Part shown: positions 46,299 to 54,695 of the stretch, piece after piece
How the letters are laid out: every line of letters starts with the position of its first letter
Numbering within the stretch: position 1 is the stretch's first letter
Assembly: GCF_000316665.1 (NCBI RefSeq)
Contig: NC_019678.1
Coordinates: forward strand, 3,906,001 to 3,970,000
DNA length: 64,000 nt
Direction of reading: 5' to 3'
From: Rivularia sp. PCC 7116
Lineage (GTDB): Bacteria; Cyanobacteriota; Cyanobacteriia; Cyanobacteriales; Nostocaceae
Translations under genes and position numbers: made by a program
Notes under the pieces: generated by a model
What the model saw: only the letters and a program-made list of their open reading frames with translations
Databases searched by the model: none
What the model was told of the DNA's origin: nothing

Positions 46299-47564
46299 AT
46301 GTTTGATATCCTTATTCTTTCCAATGGTCCGGGAGAAATCACAACTTGGGTACGTCCTGTAGTAAAATCTTTACGAGAAAAACTTGGCAACAACCCAGAT
46401 AAAGTCAGAATTTCCGTTGTTTTATCCCCTTGTTCCAACGCTAGCGGTAAGGAAGCCGATATTGCTCTTTCTTATCCGGAAGTTGATAGAGTTCAATCTG
46501 CTCAACATTTCTTTCCTTTTTTATTAACTGGAAAAACCGTTGATAATTGGGATTGGAGAGAAAAAGGTGTAGTATTATTCCTCGGTGGAGATCAATTTTT
46601 CCCCGTCGTCATTGGTAAAAGGTTAAATTATCGTACTGTTGTCTATGCTGAATGGGATGCAAGATGGCATTCTTTAATTAACCGTTTTGGTGTGATGAAA
46701 TCCGAGGTAGCTGCAAATGTTAAACCTAAATACGCTGATAAATTTACCGCCGTTGGTGATTTGATGGCGGAAGCTTCTTCTATAGAGGGGGAAGCACCAA
46801 TTACCAATTACCAATTACCAATTACCCATTCCCATTTAATTGGAATTTTACCGGGTTCTAAAGCTGCTAAGTTAGCTCAGGGTGTTCCTTTGAGTTTAGC
46901 GATCGCTCAACACATTCACAACAAATTACCAGCAACAAAATTCTTCATCCCTGTAGCTCCAACTTTGGATTTACAAACTTTAGCTAGTTTCGCCGACGCT
47001 AATAAAAATCCGATGTCGCAATACTTTGAAAATACATCGGCAAAGTTAATTGATATAAATTCAGAAAAACCATATTTACAAACAGCAACAGGTTTAAAAG
47101 TAGAATTATCTTTAAAACACCCCGCTTATGACATATTATCTAAATGCAGTATCTGTATAACTACTGTCGGTGCTAATACTGCCGAATTGGGTTCTTTAGC
47201 TGTACCAATGATAGTTTTACTTCCCACTCAACAATTAGATGCAATGCGCTCTTGGGATGGTATACCTGGATTACTCGCTAATTTACCTTTTGTCGGTACC
47301 AGTTTCGCAAAGTTAATAAATTCCTATTTTCTTAAACGTAAGGGTTTGTTAGCATGGCCTAATATCTGGGCACAAAAGGAAATTGTTCCAGAATTAGTAG
47401 GGAAATTACAACCTTCGGAAGTTGGGGATTTGATTCTTGATTATTTACAAAATACTGAAAAACTACGCGAAATGCGCGATGAGTTGAGAAATGCTAGAGG
47501 TGAAACTGGCGCTGCCGATAAATTAACTCAGTTGGTGGTTGAAGAGTTGAATAAACAAGTTTGA
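46299..47564 (+). CDS. Lipid-A-disaccharide-synthase-related glycosyltransferase
   Basis: 421 residues, GT-B-like, related to LpxB but a distinct cyanobacterial branch. Marks are MFDILILSNGPGEITTWVRP, VVLFLGGDQFFPVVIGKRL, VVYAEWDARWHSLINRFGV, LIGILPGSKAAKLAQGVPL and CSICITTVGANTAELGSLAV. Acceptor and donor are unknown. I chose the ATG at 46299; the frame is open upstream to 46182 through repeat DNA. At residues about 166-178 the protein has an extra APITNYQLPITHS stretch encoded by a heptamer array (46796-46830) inside the gene. Confidence 0.88.
   Translation: MFDILILSNGPGEITTWVRPVVKSLREKLGNNPDKVRISVVLSPCSNASGKEADIALSYPEVDRVQSAQHFFPFLLTGKTVDNWDWREKGVVLFLGGDQFFPVVIGKRLNYRTVVYAEWDARWHSLINRFGVMKSEVAANVKPKYADKFTAVGDLMAEASSIEGEAPITNYQLPITHSHLIGILPGSKAAKLAQGVPLSLAIAQHIHNKLPATKFFIPVAPTLDLQTLASFADANKNPMSQYFENTSAKLIDINSEKPYLQTATGLKVELSLKHPAYDILSKCSICITTVGANTAELGSLAVPMIVLLPTQQLDAMRSWDGIPGLLANLPFVGTSFAKLINSYFLKRKGLLAWPNIWAQKEIVPELVGKLQPSEVGDLILDYLQNTEKLREMRDELRNARGETGAADKLTQLVVEELNKQV
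46796..46830 (+). repeat. Heptamer array inside a coding sequence
   Basis: Four units of ACCAATT and one ACCCATT, followed by CCCATTT, all within the LpxB-related gene. Reading stays open through the array in the gene's frame, encoding ITNYQLPIT. Confidence 0.88.
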
Positions 47565-47590
47565 TTCATTTTAGTTTTTTTAATTCAAGC

Positions 47591-47654
47591 AAAGCTGTTT
47601 TAAACGACTTTTAAGCGATAATAAATAGTTCGATATTCCCGTTTAGTCGAAATA
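47591..47654 (+). repeat. Element C, copy 1
   Basis: Shares with the copies at 49771 and 50060 the order AAGCTGTTTTAAAC, ACTTTTAAG, then the hairpin core TTCGATATTCCCGTTTAGTCGAA. It lies 137 bases upstream of the repeat-protein start. Confidence 0.75.
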
Positions 47655-47790
47655 TTGAAATAAATTGAAATAAAATGTAATTTCTTGTAGATAAAGAAAA
47701 GTTATTAGCTATAGTATTATCTTTGCCACATCAGTTAAAATATTTGATTGCGATTGCGAGTAAAACAAAGCAATCATAATACATTGCTTT

Positions 47791-49047
47791 ATGGCTGAAA
47801 ATAGAGATTTGAGCGGTACTGATTTAAGCAACGCTAACTTAAGCGGTAATATTTTTGGCGATACAAATTTAATTAACTTGTTAGAAGCTCTGGTAATCGC
47901 CAGGGAAATTCAAGATGAATCATATCGCGTCTATGCACTATCTTCTTTAGCTGCTAAATTACCACCAGAATATTTAGGTGAAGTACTCGCTGCTGCTAGA
48001 GAAATTAGCGATAAATATTCTCGCGCCTATGTCCTAACTTCTTTGGCAGACAAAACGCCAGAATTGTTAACTGAAGCTCTGGCTAATGCTAGGGAAATTA
48101 AAAATGAGTATTATCGTCCCCAAGCTCTAATTTATTTAGCAGACAAAATGCCGGAATTGTTAAATGAAGCATTAGCTGCTACTAGGGAGATTGAGAAGGA
48201 GCAATATCGTGCTCATGTCTTAAGGTTTGATTTAGTAAAAAAACTGCCACCAGAATTGTTAAGTGAAGCGCTGGTAATAGCTAAAGAGATTATTGATGAG
48301 CATTATCGCGCTTTTGCTCTAACTGCTTTCGCAGAAAAACAACCGGAATTATTAACTGAAGTCGTCGCTGCCGCTAAAGAGATTAAAAATGAAGAATATC
48401 GCGCTTCTGTCCTAAGTTCCCTAACTCCTAAATCGCCACCAGAATTGTTAACTGAAGTTGTAGCGATAGCTAGGGAAATCAAAGATGATTATTCTCGCGC
48501 TTCTGTCTTAACTTCTGCTTCAGATCGACTACCTGATTTACTACCAGAAGCTCTTACTGTTGCTAGGAAAATTCAGAATGAGCAATATCGCCAGCGAGTC
48601 CTAAATTCTTTAGCAAACAAATTGCCATCGGAATTATTAACTGAAGCTTTTGCTGCTGCCAAGGAGATTAAAAATGAGAATCACCGCGCTAATACAATAC
48701 AGTCTTTAGCAAGCAAACTGCCACCGGAATTATTAAATGAAGCTCTTGCTGTTACTAGAGAGATTAATAATGAGTTGAGTCGAGTCCTAATCTTAAGTGA
48801 GTTAGCTACACAACTACCAGAATTGCTTCTAGAAGCTCTAGCTACAGCTAAGAAGATTAACGATGATTTTTTTCACGCGATCGCCTTAATTAATTTAGCA
48901 GATATACTGCCACCAGAATTGCTAAGTGAAGCTCTCGCTGATGTTCGGGAGATTGAGGAGGAAAAATATCGTCCCTGTGCCCTAAGTCCTCAACGTAGAA
49001 GTACTACCACCAGAATTATTAAGTGTAGCTCTGGCTGTGGCATCTGA
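47791..49047 (+). CDS. Alpha-solenoid repeat protein, 5' part of a frameshifted gene
   Basis: 418 codons. A short pentapeptide-repeat start (DLSGTDLSNANLSGNIFGDT) is followed by twelve units of about 31 residues with the pattern LxEALAxAREIxxExYRxxALxxLAxKLPPEL, each predicting two helices. This is a helical solenoid as used for protein binding. The twelfth unit breaks at ALSPQRRSTTT, where the reading frame shifts; the true continuation (LPPELLSVALAVASEM) is in the next frame and belongs to the following entry. The intact gene would have 15 helical units and about 650 residues. No catalytic motif. Role unknown. Confidence 0.75.
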   Translation: MAENRDLSGTDLSNANLSGNIFGDTNLINLLEALVIAREIQDESYRVYALSSLAAKLPPEYLGEVLAAAREISDKYSRAYVLTSLADKTPELLTEALANAREIKNEYYRPQALIYLADKMPELLNEALAATREIEKEQYRAHVLRFDLVKKLPPELLSEALVIAKEIIDEHYRAFALTAFAEKQPELLTEVVAAAKEIKNEEYRASVLSSLTPKSPPELLTEVVAIAREIKDDYSRASVLTSASDRLPDLLPEALTVARKIQNEQYRQRVLNSLANKLPSELLTEAFAAAKEIKNENHRANTIQSLASKLPPELLNEALAVTREINNELSRVLILSELATQLPELLLEALATAKKINDDFFHAIALINLADILPPELLSEALADVREIEEEKYRPCALSPQRRSTTTRIIKCSSGCGI

Positions 49048-49744
49048 GATGGAAGATGAAAGATATCGTGCCTTTGCCTTAAGTACTTTAGCTGCTAAAT
49101 TGCCACCAGAATTTTTAAATCAAGTTTTAGCTGTGGCTAGAAATATCGAAGATGATGAATATCGTGCTGAAGTCTTAATTGCTTTAAGTGACAAACTCCC
49201 AGAATTATTACCAGAAGCTCTAGCTGCTATTAGAGAGATTCATATTCTTAATAATTACGGCCGCAAAAACTTATTGCAAGCCTTTGTGGAGAAATTACTA
49301 CCGCATGATAGTAGCTTGAATCAAGTAAGTCAGAGTTTTGCCAATTTAGAAGGCGCAATTTTGATTAATGCTGACTTGAGCAAAGTTGATTTAAGACGCG
49401 GTAATTTGAGAAAAGCCAATTTTAATAATGCTAACCTAGAAGGTGCTTTTCTAAACAATGCCGATTTGAGTCAAGCAAAGCTGATTCAAACTAACTTGAG
49501 ATACGCCAACTTAAGAGATGCTCATTTTGTTAATGCTACATTGATAGGTGCTAATTTAGCTAACGCAAACCTGATAGGAGCTAACTTAATTGATGCTGAC
49601 TTAAGTGGCGCTAATGTAGAAAATGCCAAATTTGGGCACAATCAAGGAATTTCAGACGATATGAGGCGTAATCTTGAAGGAAGAGGAGCAATCTTTGTTG
49701 ACGAGCCTCCTAGAGAAGATTCAAGGGTTTTAGTTTCTGTATAA
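49037..49744 (+). CDS. Alpha-solenoid plus pentapeptide protein, 3' part of the frameshifted gene
   Basis: 235 codons in the frame shifted relative to the entry before it, overlapping it by 11 bases. It continues the helical repeats (YRAFALSTLAAKLPPEFLNQ, YRAEVLIALSDKLPELLPEA) for three units, then carries about 17 pentapeptide repeats (ANLEGAILINADLSKVDLRR, ANLIGANLIDADLSGANVEN) forming a beta-helix. The ATG at 49037 lies inside a repeat unit and has no ribosome-binding site, so it is unlikely to be a true start. The frameshift is real or a sequencing error in about 48985-49005. Treat it as one gene or pseudogene with the previous entry. Confidence 0.7.
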   Translation: MASEMEDERYRAFALSTLAAKLPPEFLNQVLAVARNIEDDEYRAEVLIALSDKLPELLPEALAAIREIHILNNYGRKNLLQAFVEKLLPHDSSLNQVSQSFANLEGAILINADLSKVDLRRGNLRKANFNNANLEGAFLNNADLSQAKLIQTNLRYANLRDAHFVNATLIGANLANANLIGANLIDADLSGANVENAKFGHNQGISDDMRRNLEGRGAIFVDEPPREDSRVLVSV

Positions 49745-49770
49745 AAAGCAGTAGCGTATATCCAATTTTC

Positions 49771-49850
49771 TCAAAGCTGTTTTAAACAACTTTGAAAACC
49801 TCTTCATATCTGATATTATATATTTCGGCATTCCCGTACATGCGAAATAT
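49771..49850 (+). repeat. Element C, copy 2
   Basis: TCAAAGCTGTTTTAAACAAC, CTTTGAAAACCTCTTCA, then ATATTTCGGCATTCCCGTAC ending in ATGCGAAATAT. The outer ATATTTCG/CGAAATAT form a hairpin stem around a GCATTCCCGTACATG loop. Confidence 0.8.
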
Positions 49851-50059
49851 ATATATTTGAATTTTCGCTTTTATATTATCGGCAAAATACAGCTTTAATT
49901 AAATAACCTTCCATCTCAATACTGCTCGCTTAAGGGGAGATCCTCCCTAACCCTCCTTAAAACGGAGGGAACTAATCCCCCTTTTTAAGGGGGTTTGGGG
50001 GATCTAACAATTGTGTTCAATTACCTAACCGAACAGTATTGCCTTCCACCTTATATATA

Positions 50060-50135
50060 GAAGCTGTCTCAAACAACTTTGAAAACTTCTTCAAATTCGA
50101 TAATATATATTTCGATATTCCCGTATATACGAAGT
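50060..50135 (+). repeat. Element C, copy 3
   Basis: AGAAGCTGTCTCAAACAACT, TTGAAAACTTCTTCAAATTC, then TTTCGATATTCCCGTATATA followed by CGAAGT. Same order and orientation as the other two copies; the ATTCCCGT loop is invariant in all three. Confidence 0.8.
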
Positions 50136-50606
50136 TTCATATATAGCACCACTAATATATAACCCTAATAACCTTTATGCAAACAAATAGCTTGAATGAT
50201 TGACACTGTAAATATAATTTTTGTAATTCATTAGAATAACAAAAGCTAAAACTGTAAATTTAGTCAAGCTTCTCTGACATTCAAAAAATGCGTTAACGAA
50301 TTGACAAGGGTTTCAGGTAGGGGTAAATTGATAATCTATGGCGACGTATGTCTGTAAATTTCGACGAGCTTGGAGCCTTGATTAAATGGTTTATTCAATT
50401 GAGGGGAAACGGCGAGATTGCAGTCAACTTAACATAAACTATTTTCAATATTTTTGTTACGGTTGACATATTATTCGTAAATTGCGGTCAACAAAAAACT
50501 TATTAGTGAATGCTGAAGATAAGTTGCGATCGCGAAGCGCTGCTGCAAGTAGATCGCGAACATTTTGATGTTTTGGAATATTATTGTTTTGAAAACAATT
50601 TTTTGT

Positions 50607-51467
50607 TTAGATAATCTTGCTAATAGCCGCTAATAAATCTTGATGAACGGATTCGGAAGTTGCGATAATTAAACCTGGTAATTTGTAATCGGAGCATTCG
50701 GAGAGGGGAGGTAAAGCAGAACCATCCAAACTCGTAACCATGCAACCAGCTTCTTTAGCAATAAAAGCTAAAGCAGCACCATCGATAAACTGACCGAATC
50801 TTTTGAGTGCGCCACTTATTCCACCAGTCAAAATAGAATTAAGATTGGGCATTTGAATCGAGCTAGAATAATCTTCTGCTGCATTAATAATATTGTATTT
50901 ATCTTTCAGTGTAGGTGTTAACGAACTCATAGAAGTACCCAGTAATATAGTAGGTTTTGCTGTAGAGTCTACTTTTAATGGAGTACATTCTGATAAATCC
51001 ATTTTGAGATTACCCTTGAAAGCACCTTCACCTCTGAGGGCATAGAAATAAGTATCTTCGCTGGGGGAAATTGCAATTACCGCTTCGTAATCATCTGTAT
51101 TTAAGATGCTAAGAATAATTTGATAATTAGAATGTCCATCAATATAGTATTTTGTGCCGTCAATGGGGTCAAGAGTGACTAAATAATCATCTTTTTCGCC
51201 CAAATCTACAGCACGAAAATACTTTGTGTTGGGAGAACTTTTATATTCTTCTCCGTAAAAACGAATGTTTGGGAAATTGCCTAATAAAGCAACTTCGACA
51301 AAATTTTGAATTGCTAAATCGGCTTCAGTCAAAGCAGCAGAAAAAAAGCTTTCTCCTCCATCTTTGTCAGGAAGTGCGGCGATTTTCGGTTGCAGAAAAC
51401 GAGCGTAACCTGCTGCTGCTTTTAAATGCGGAAGTAAAGTTTCTAAAATAGTACGCGGTGAGGGCAT
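50607..51467 (-). CDS. Inositol-monophosphatase-family phosphatase
   Basis: 286 residues of the Li-sensitive, Mg-dependent phosphatase superfamily (inositol monophosphatase, CysQ-type bisphosphate nucleotidase). The metal site is visible: IRFYGEEYKSSP with the Glu pair, LVTLDPIDGTKYYIDGHSNY with the Asp-Pro-Ile-Asp-Gly-Thr signature near residue 118, and AALAFIAKEAGCMVTSLDGS near the end. The substrate could be inositol phosphate, PAP or a sugar phosphate. The ATG start gives the usual length. It is followed on the same strand by nothing; heptamer arrays lie upstream. Confidence 0.9.
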   Translation of the reverse strand: MPSPRTILETLLPHLKAAAGYARFLQPKIAALPDKDGGESFFSAALTEADLAIQNFVEVALLGNFPNIRFYGEEYKSSPNTKYFRAVDLGEKDDYLVTLDPIDGTKYYIDGHSNYQIILSILNTDDYEAVIAISPSEDTYFYALRGEGAFKGNLKMDLSECTPLKVDSTAKPTILLGTSMSSLTPTLKDKYNIINAAEDYSSSIQMPNLNSILTGGISGALKRFGQFIDGAALAFIAKEAGCMVTSLDGSALPPLSECSDYKLPGLIIATSESVHQDLLAAISKII

Positions 51468-51541
51468 AAAAGGTAATTGGTAATTGGTAATTGGTAATGG
51501 CTAATGGATTAAATATGATAAGTCACAAGCTAAAAAATATA

Positions 51542-51611
51542 AACTGATAACTGTTAACTGCTCACTGTTCACTGTTAACTGCTCACTGTTCGCTGTTCAC
51601 TGTTCACTGTT
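51542..51611 (+). repeat. Heptamer array that overlaps a stop codon
   Basis: Ten units of AACTGTT/AACTGCT/CACTGTT/CGCTGTT. The last unit supplies the TGA stop and the final codons of the membrane-protein gene on the minus strand (51604-51993). A GGTAATT heptamer run lies just to the left (51473-51506). Confidence 0.88.
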
Positions 51612-51993
51612 CGCTATTTTCTCCATCTCGTCTTCCTAGTTCGTAAACTCCACAACCCATGCAAGCGAGAATTCCGGTACTTATACCCCAACTGCCTCCT
51701 AAACTCAGTTCTATAATCCAGTTAGACAAAGCACCGACAATTAAAAACGGTATGATGCTAAAAACGGATGCATAGAAAGCATTTTGCGATTCTCTGGCTT
51801 CGCGGGTTTTTTCAAATTCAGTTTTACTGGTGTACATAAATCGCTCGGCAAAATTAAACCAGCGATTTAGCTGTATTGTTACCCATTCACCAACTGGGGA
51901 AAAACCTAGATACAATGCCAAAGACCATAAAGTTGCTCCTGCAATGGCTATTGTGTCTATATCGAACTTGAAAGGAAATATCTCAGTTAGCAT
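51604..51993 (-). CDS. Small membrane protein of unknown function
   Basis: 129 residues with hydrophobic segments at about 14-32, 75-92 and 95-115 and a charged middle helix (YTSKTEFEKTREARESQNAF). The C-terminal residues NSEQ and the stop codon are encoded by heptamer-array DNA, so the natural C-terminus may have been replaced. Family not recognised. The gene lies between heptamer arrays and a long AT-rich spacer. Confidence 0.65.
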   Translation of the reverse strand: MLTEIFPFKFDIDTIAIAGATLWSLALYLGFSPVGEWVTIQLNRWFNFAERFMYTSKTEFEKTREARESQNAFYASVFSIIPFLIVGALSNWIIELSLGGSWGISTGILACMGCGVYELGRRDGENSEQ

Positions 51994-52633
51994 AGTTTGC
52001 GAAAATGCTCGAATTTATCAAATAAACTTGCAAGCCTAATATTATCGAAACAGTAATTATTTTTAAAGTTAGATTTTACAGCATTTGTGACTTTTGACAA
52101 AATTTACCTTACAGCTTTGGTCAAAAGCAATTGTAGTATTCCGCTAATATGCTTTAAACATGGCTGAATGTATATATCTACACTATCTATAGATTCTGGG
52201 AACTTTATTGCTGCTTATCGATACTTATTTATAGGTTATTTCGGATAACCAAGAGAAAATACTCAATATTGATTGCTTAATTTCTGCAATAACACAGAAA
52301 TGCTATTTGTATTTTTATAAATTGACCTTATTTGTACCTATAGACAAATTATTTACTTAGGTATTTTAAGTATTGTCCGAATAAATATTTATTTTTCTCT
52401 GTTTAGCCATTTAATGCAAGAGAATTTTTACTGAAGCTTTTTATTTAAATTATTTCTTATAAATAACTTTAAATAAAATAAAAAATAGATTGTTGACATT
52501 TGTATTTCCCTAGGTAAGATAATGCAAGTGTTCCGATGAATATGGGCATAATATACCCTGAAAGCAAGTTTAATTTAGCTTTGAATTTGAAAATATATAT
52601 CTATTATCTAAGTAAAAATACAAAGTAAAAAAT
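51994..52633. other. Intergenic region, mostly AT-rich
   Basis: 640 bases upstream of the first M23 peptidase gene. A possible promoter lies at 52493-52520. No gene or repeat is recognised. Confidence 0.45.
52493..52520 (+). promoter_or_regulatory. Possible promoter of the first M23 peptidase gene
   Basis: TTGACA at 52493-52498 and TAAGAT at 52515-52520 with a 16-base spacer. The -35 box is perfect; the -10 box matches four of six. It lies 114 bases before the ATG. Confidence 0.35.
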
Positions 52634-53311
52634 ATGAATCAAAGAATAATTAATATCAAAAATTTCAAATATTTAGCATTAATTATTGTCAGTTTGGCAG
52701 TTATATTACTTAGCTCAAATACGGTGAAAGCCATAGAACCAAACTCTACACTCATAGCTAGAAATAATATTTGGTCATCAGCTTCTTTCCCCGTCGAACG
52801 TTTTCAACGCTACACATCGCCTTTCGGATATCGTCGCTCTCCTAGAAGTGGTCGTTTAGAGTTTCATAACGGTTTAGATATTGCCGCACCTCAAGGTAGC
52901 TACATCCGCAACTGGTGGGGAGGAAAGGTTATTAAAGTAGGCGATCGCGGTGCTTGCGGTACCCATATAATCGTCCAATCGGGTAATTGGAAACACAGTT
53001 ACTGTCATATGAAAGGAGGAGTACAAAAAATCAACGGTCGTCTTTACATGGTTGACCGTGCGGGTGGCATTAAAATCGCTAAAGGTCAACAGGTTCCCGC
53101 AGGTGCCAGAATCGGACGTATCGGCATGACTGGACGCACTACAGGTCCTCATCTGCATTGGGTACTAAGATATGGTAGTAATTATGTTGACCCCGCACAA
53201 GTTCTTAGAGCTATGTATTCTAAGCAAGCAATTAGACCGCAATCTAATATGGGTAGTAACCAACGATATCAAATCAAGCTTGAAGAATCAAAAGTAATTG
53301 GTAATCAGTAA
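52634..53311 (+). CDS. M23-family peptidoglycan endopeptidase, tandem copy 1
   Basis: 225 residues with an N-terminal membrane/signal segment (about 13-30). The LytM/M23 zinc-peptidase domain covers residues about 60-195: FHNGLDIAAPQG with the first His and Asp ligands, then GDRGACGTHIIVQSG, WKHSYCHM and TTGPHLHWVLRYG with the HxH motif. It should cut cell-wall peptide bridges in the periplasm. The tail after 200 is Gln/Asn-rich. It is strongly similar to the next gene, about 230 bases downstream. All zinc ligands are present, so it is likely active. Confidence 0.92.
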   Translation: MNQRIINIKNFKYLALIIVSLAVILLSSNTVKAIEPNSTLIARNNIWSSASFPVERFQRYTSPFGYRRSPRSGRLEFHNGLDIAAPQGSYIRNWWGGKVIKVGDRGACGTHIIVQSGNWKHSYCHMKGGVQKINGRLYMVDRAGGIKIAKGQQVPAGARIGRIGMTGRTTGPHLHWVLRYGSNYVDPAQVLRAMYSKQAIRPQSNMGSNQRYQIKLEESKVIGNQ

Positions 53312-53543
53312 ACAGTTATCGGTGATTTTAACCTTTGACCTTTGACCTTTAACCTTTAATAGCGAATATCATTTTCTAAAAGGTTATGCTGTTGATTTGA
53401 TTTTCTTGAGGAAGAAGTTATTATTAGCGTAGATATCATTTTATAGCAACTGCCATAAGTATTATTTTTCTCAAATAGAGTTGAGATATCGCCAACAAAA
53501 ATTAATTAGCATACCTGGTAGAGCAAAATCATTAAAGGAGAAT

Positions 53544-54164
53544 ATGAGTAATCAGCGACTAAGGATAAGCCTATCAGTAGCGCTATTTCTGATAGGATTG
53601 CTTGTTGTCTGTTTAATTGCTTTGTTTCCCGGAATCGAAATTGTTGCAGCTCAAACGGTAAATAGAAATGTAGTTGCTACTGCTGGTAATGATGCTTGGG
53701 CTAATGCTTCTTTCCCTGTAGAGAAATTTCAGGGTTATACCTCTGGGTTTGGTTATCGCCGCTCTCCTAGAAATCGCCGCCGAGTTCAATTTCACAACGG
53801 TTTGGATATTGCGGCTCCTAAAGGTAGTTATGTTCGCAATTGGTTTGCCGGTAAAGTTATAAAAGTAGGCGATCGCGGTGCTTGCGGTACCCATATAATT
53901 ATAAAATCCGGTAGCTGGAAGCATAGTTACTGTCATTTACAAGGACGTGTAGCTAGAATTAACGGTCGTTTATATATGATTGATAGGGCTGGTGGAATTA
54001 AAATTGCTAAAAATCAGCAAGTACCATCTGGAATGAGAATTGGTAGAATTGGTATGACTGGACGTACTACTGGACCTCATTTGCATTGGGTAATTCGGTA
54101 CAATAACAGATATGTAGATCCTGGTGCAGTATTGCGGCAAATGTATGCCAAGCAAAGTAATTAA
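53544..54164 (+). CDS. M23-family peptidoglycan endopeptidase, tandem copy 2
   Basis: 206 residues from the ATG at 53544, chosen because AAAGGAG stands 4-10 bases upstream; the longer frame from 53481 adds 21 unlikely residues. A signal segment (about 9-33) is followed by the M23 domain: FHNGLDIAAPKG, GDRGACGTHIIIKSG, WKHSYCHLQG and TTGPHLHWVIRYN. It is near-identical in plan to the gene upstream and differs mainly at the N- and C-termini. Tandem duplication is evident. Probably periplasmic and active. Confidence 0.92.
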   Translation: MSNQRLRISLSVALFLIGLLVVCLIALFPGIEIVAAQTVNRNVVATAGNDAWANASFPVEKFQGYTSGFGYRRSPRNRRRVQFHNGLDIAAPKGSYVRNWFAGKVIKVGDRGACGTHIIIKSGSWKHSYCHLQGRVARINGRLYMIDRAGGIKIAKNQQVPSGMRIGRIGMTGRTTGPHLHWVIRYNNRYVDPGAVLRQMYAKQSN

Positions 54165-54165
54165 T

Positions 54166-54282
54166 ACTAGTATTCGTTTTCATTAAAATTGATGGGTTCT
54201 GACAAGCAGGGGAAGCAGGGGAAGCAGGGGAGCAGGGGGAGAAAAGAATTTTGAGAAAAATAAACCCTTCAGAATTAATGAC
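54166..54282 (-). repeat. Dispersed element F, copy 2, expanded
   Basis: Inverted relative to copy 1 at 1734-1822. Shared TTTTCATTAAAATTGATGGG and GAAAAGAATTTT blocks frame an expansion of CAGGGGAAG/CAGGGGAG units that copy 1 lacks. A related fragment (ACCCATCAAAATTAATGAAA) follows at about 54370-54391. Confidence 0.75.
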
Positions 54283-54550
54283 ATGCAATACTAGTGGTGC
54301 TTTTCATTTATTTTGACGGATTGTAGAGACGTAGCAATGCTACGTCTCCCGACGTTAGGGAGAAAACGAACCCATCAAAATTAATGAAATAGAACAGTAG
54401 GTAAGCAAATTTGATTGTATATTTACTAATTGGTTATATAGCTGTTTCCTATTCCCTATCCAAACAGAATGTTAAATTAATTCTGCACGAATACTTACTA
54501 GGACTCAAGAATTTTGCAATTTTGAATTATTTGTACAAATCAATAATTAC

Positions 54551-54595
54551 AGAAACCCGGTTTTTTTCAACAAAACCGGGTTTCTAGTTTTTTAT
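54551..54595 (+). terminator. Hairpin terminator for the M23 genes
   Basis: AGAAACCCGGTTTT (54551-54564) pairs with AAAACCGGGTTTCT (54572-54585), 14 bases with a 7-base loop, then AGTTTTTT. The same AAACCCGGTTT motif occurs as half-sites near 7611 and as a hairpin at 62779. Confidence 0.7.
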
Positions 54596-54695
54596 GTTGT
54601 CAAAGGGAAACTTTAGATTAAAGTAGTCAGAAACCAGGTTTCTTAAAGCTTCTTAAAAATGCTACAAGATGTCAGTAACTACTAACTACTAACTA

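Larger units (their letters stand above)
49745..50606. other. Long intergenic region with element C copies and a palindromic repeat
   Basis: Contains two copies of element C (49771-49850 and 50060-50135) and, between them (about 49930-50010), the common cyanobacterial repeat with AACCCTCCTTAAAACGGAGG and TCCCCCTTTTTAAGGGGG hairpins. The remainder to 50606 is AT-rich with no recognised gene. Confidence 0.65.
54165..54695. other. Intergenic region between convergent genes, repeat-rich
   Basis: Holds element F copy 2 (54166-54282), a GTAGAGACGTAGCAATGCTACGTCTC-like hairpin (about 54323-54348), a terminator hairpin (54551-54595), and ACTAACT-type heptamers (54677-54712) that overlap the ftsH stop region. 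No gene. Confidence 0.65.
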
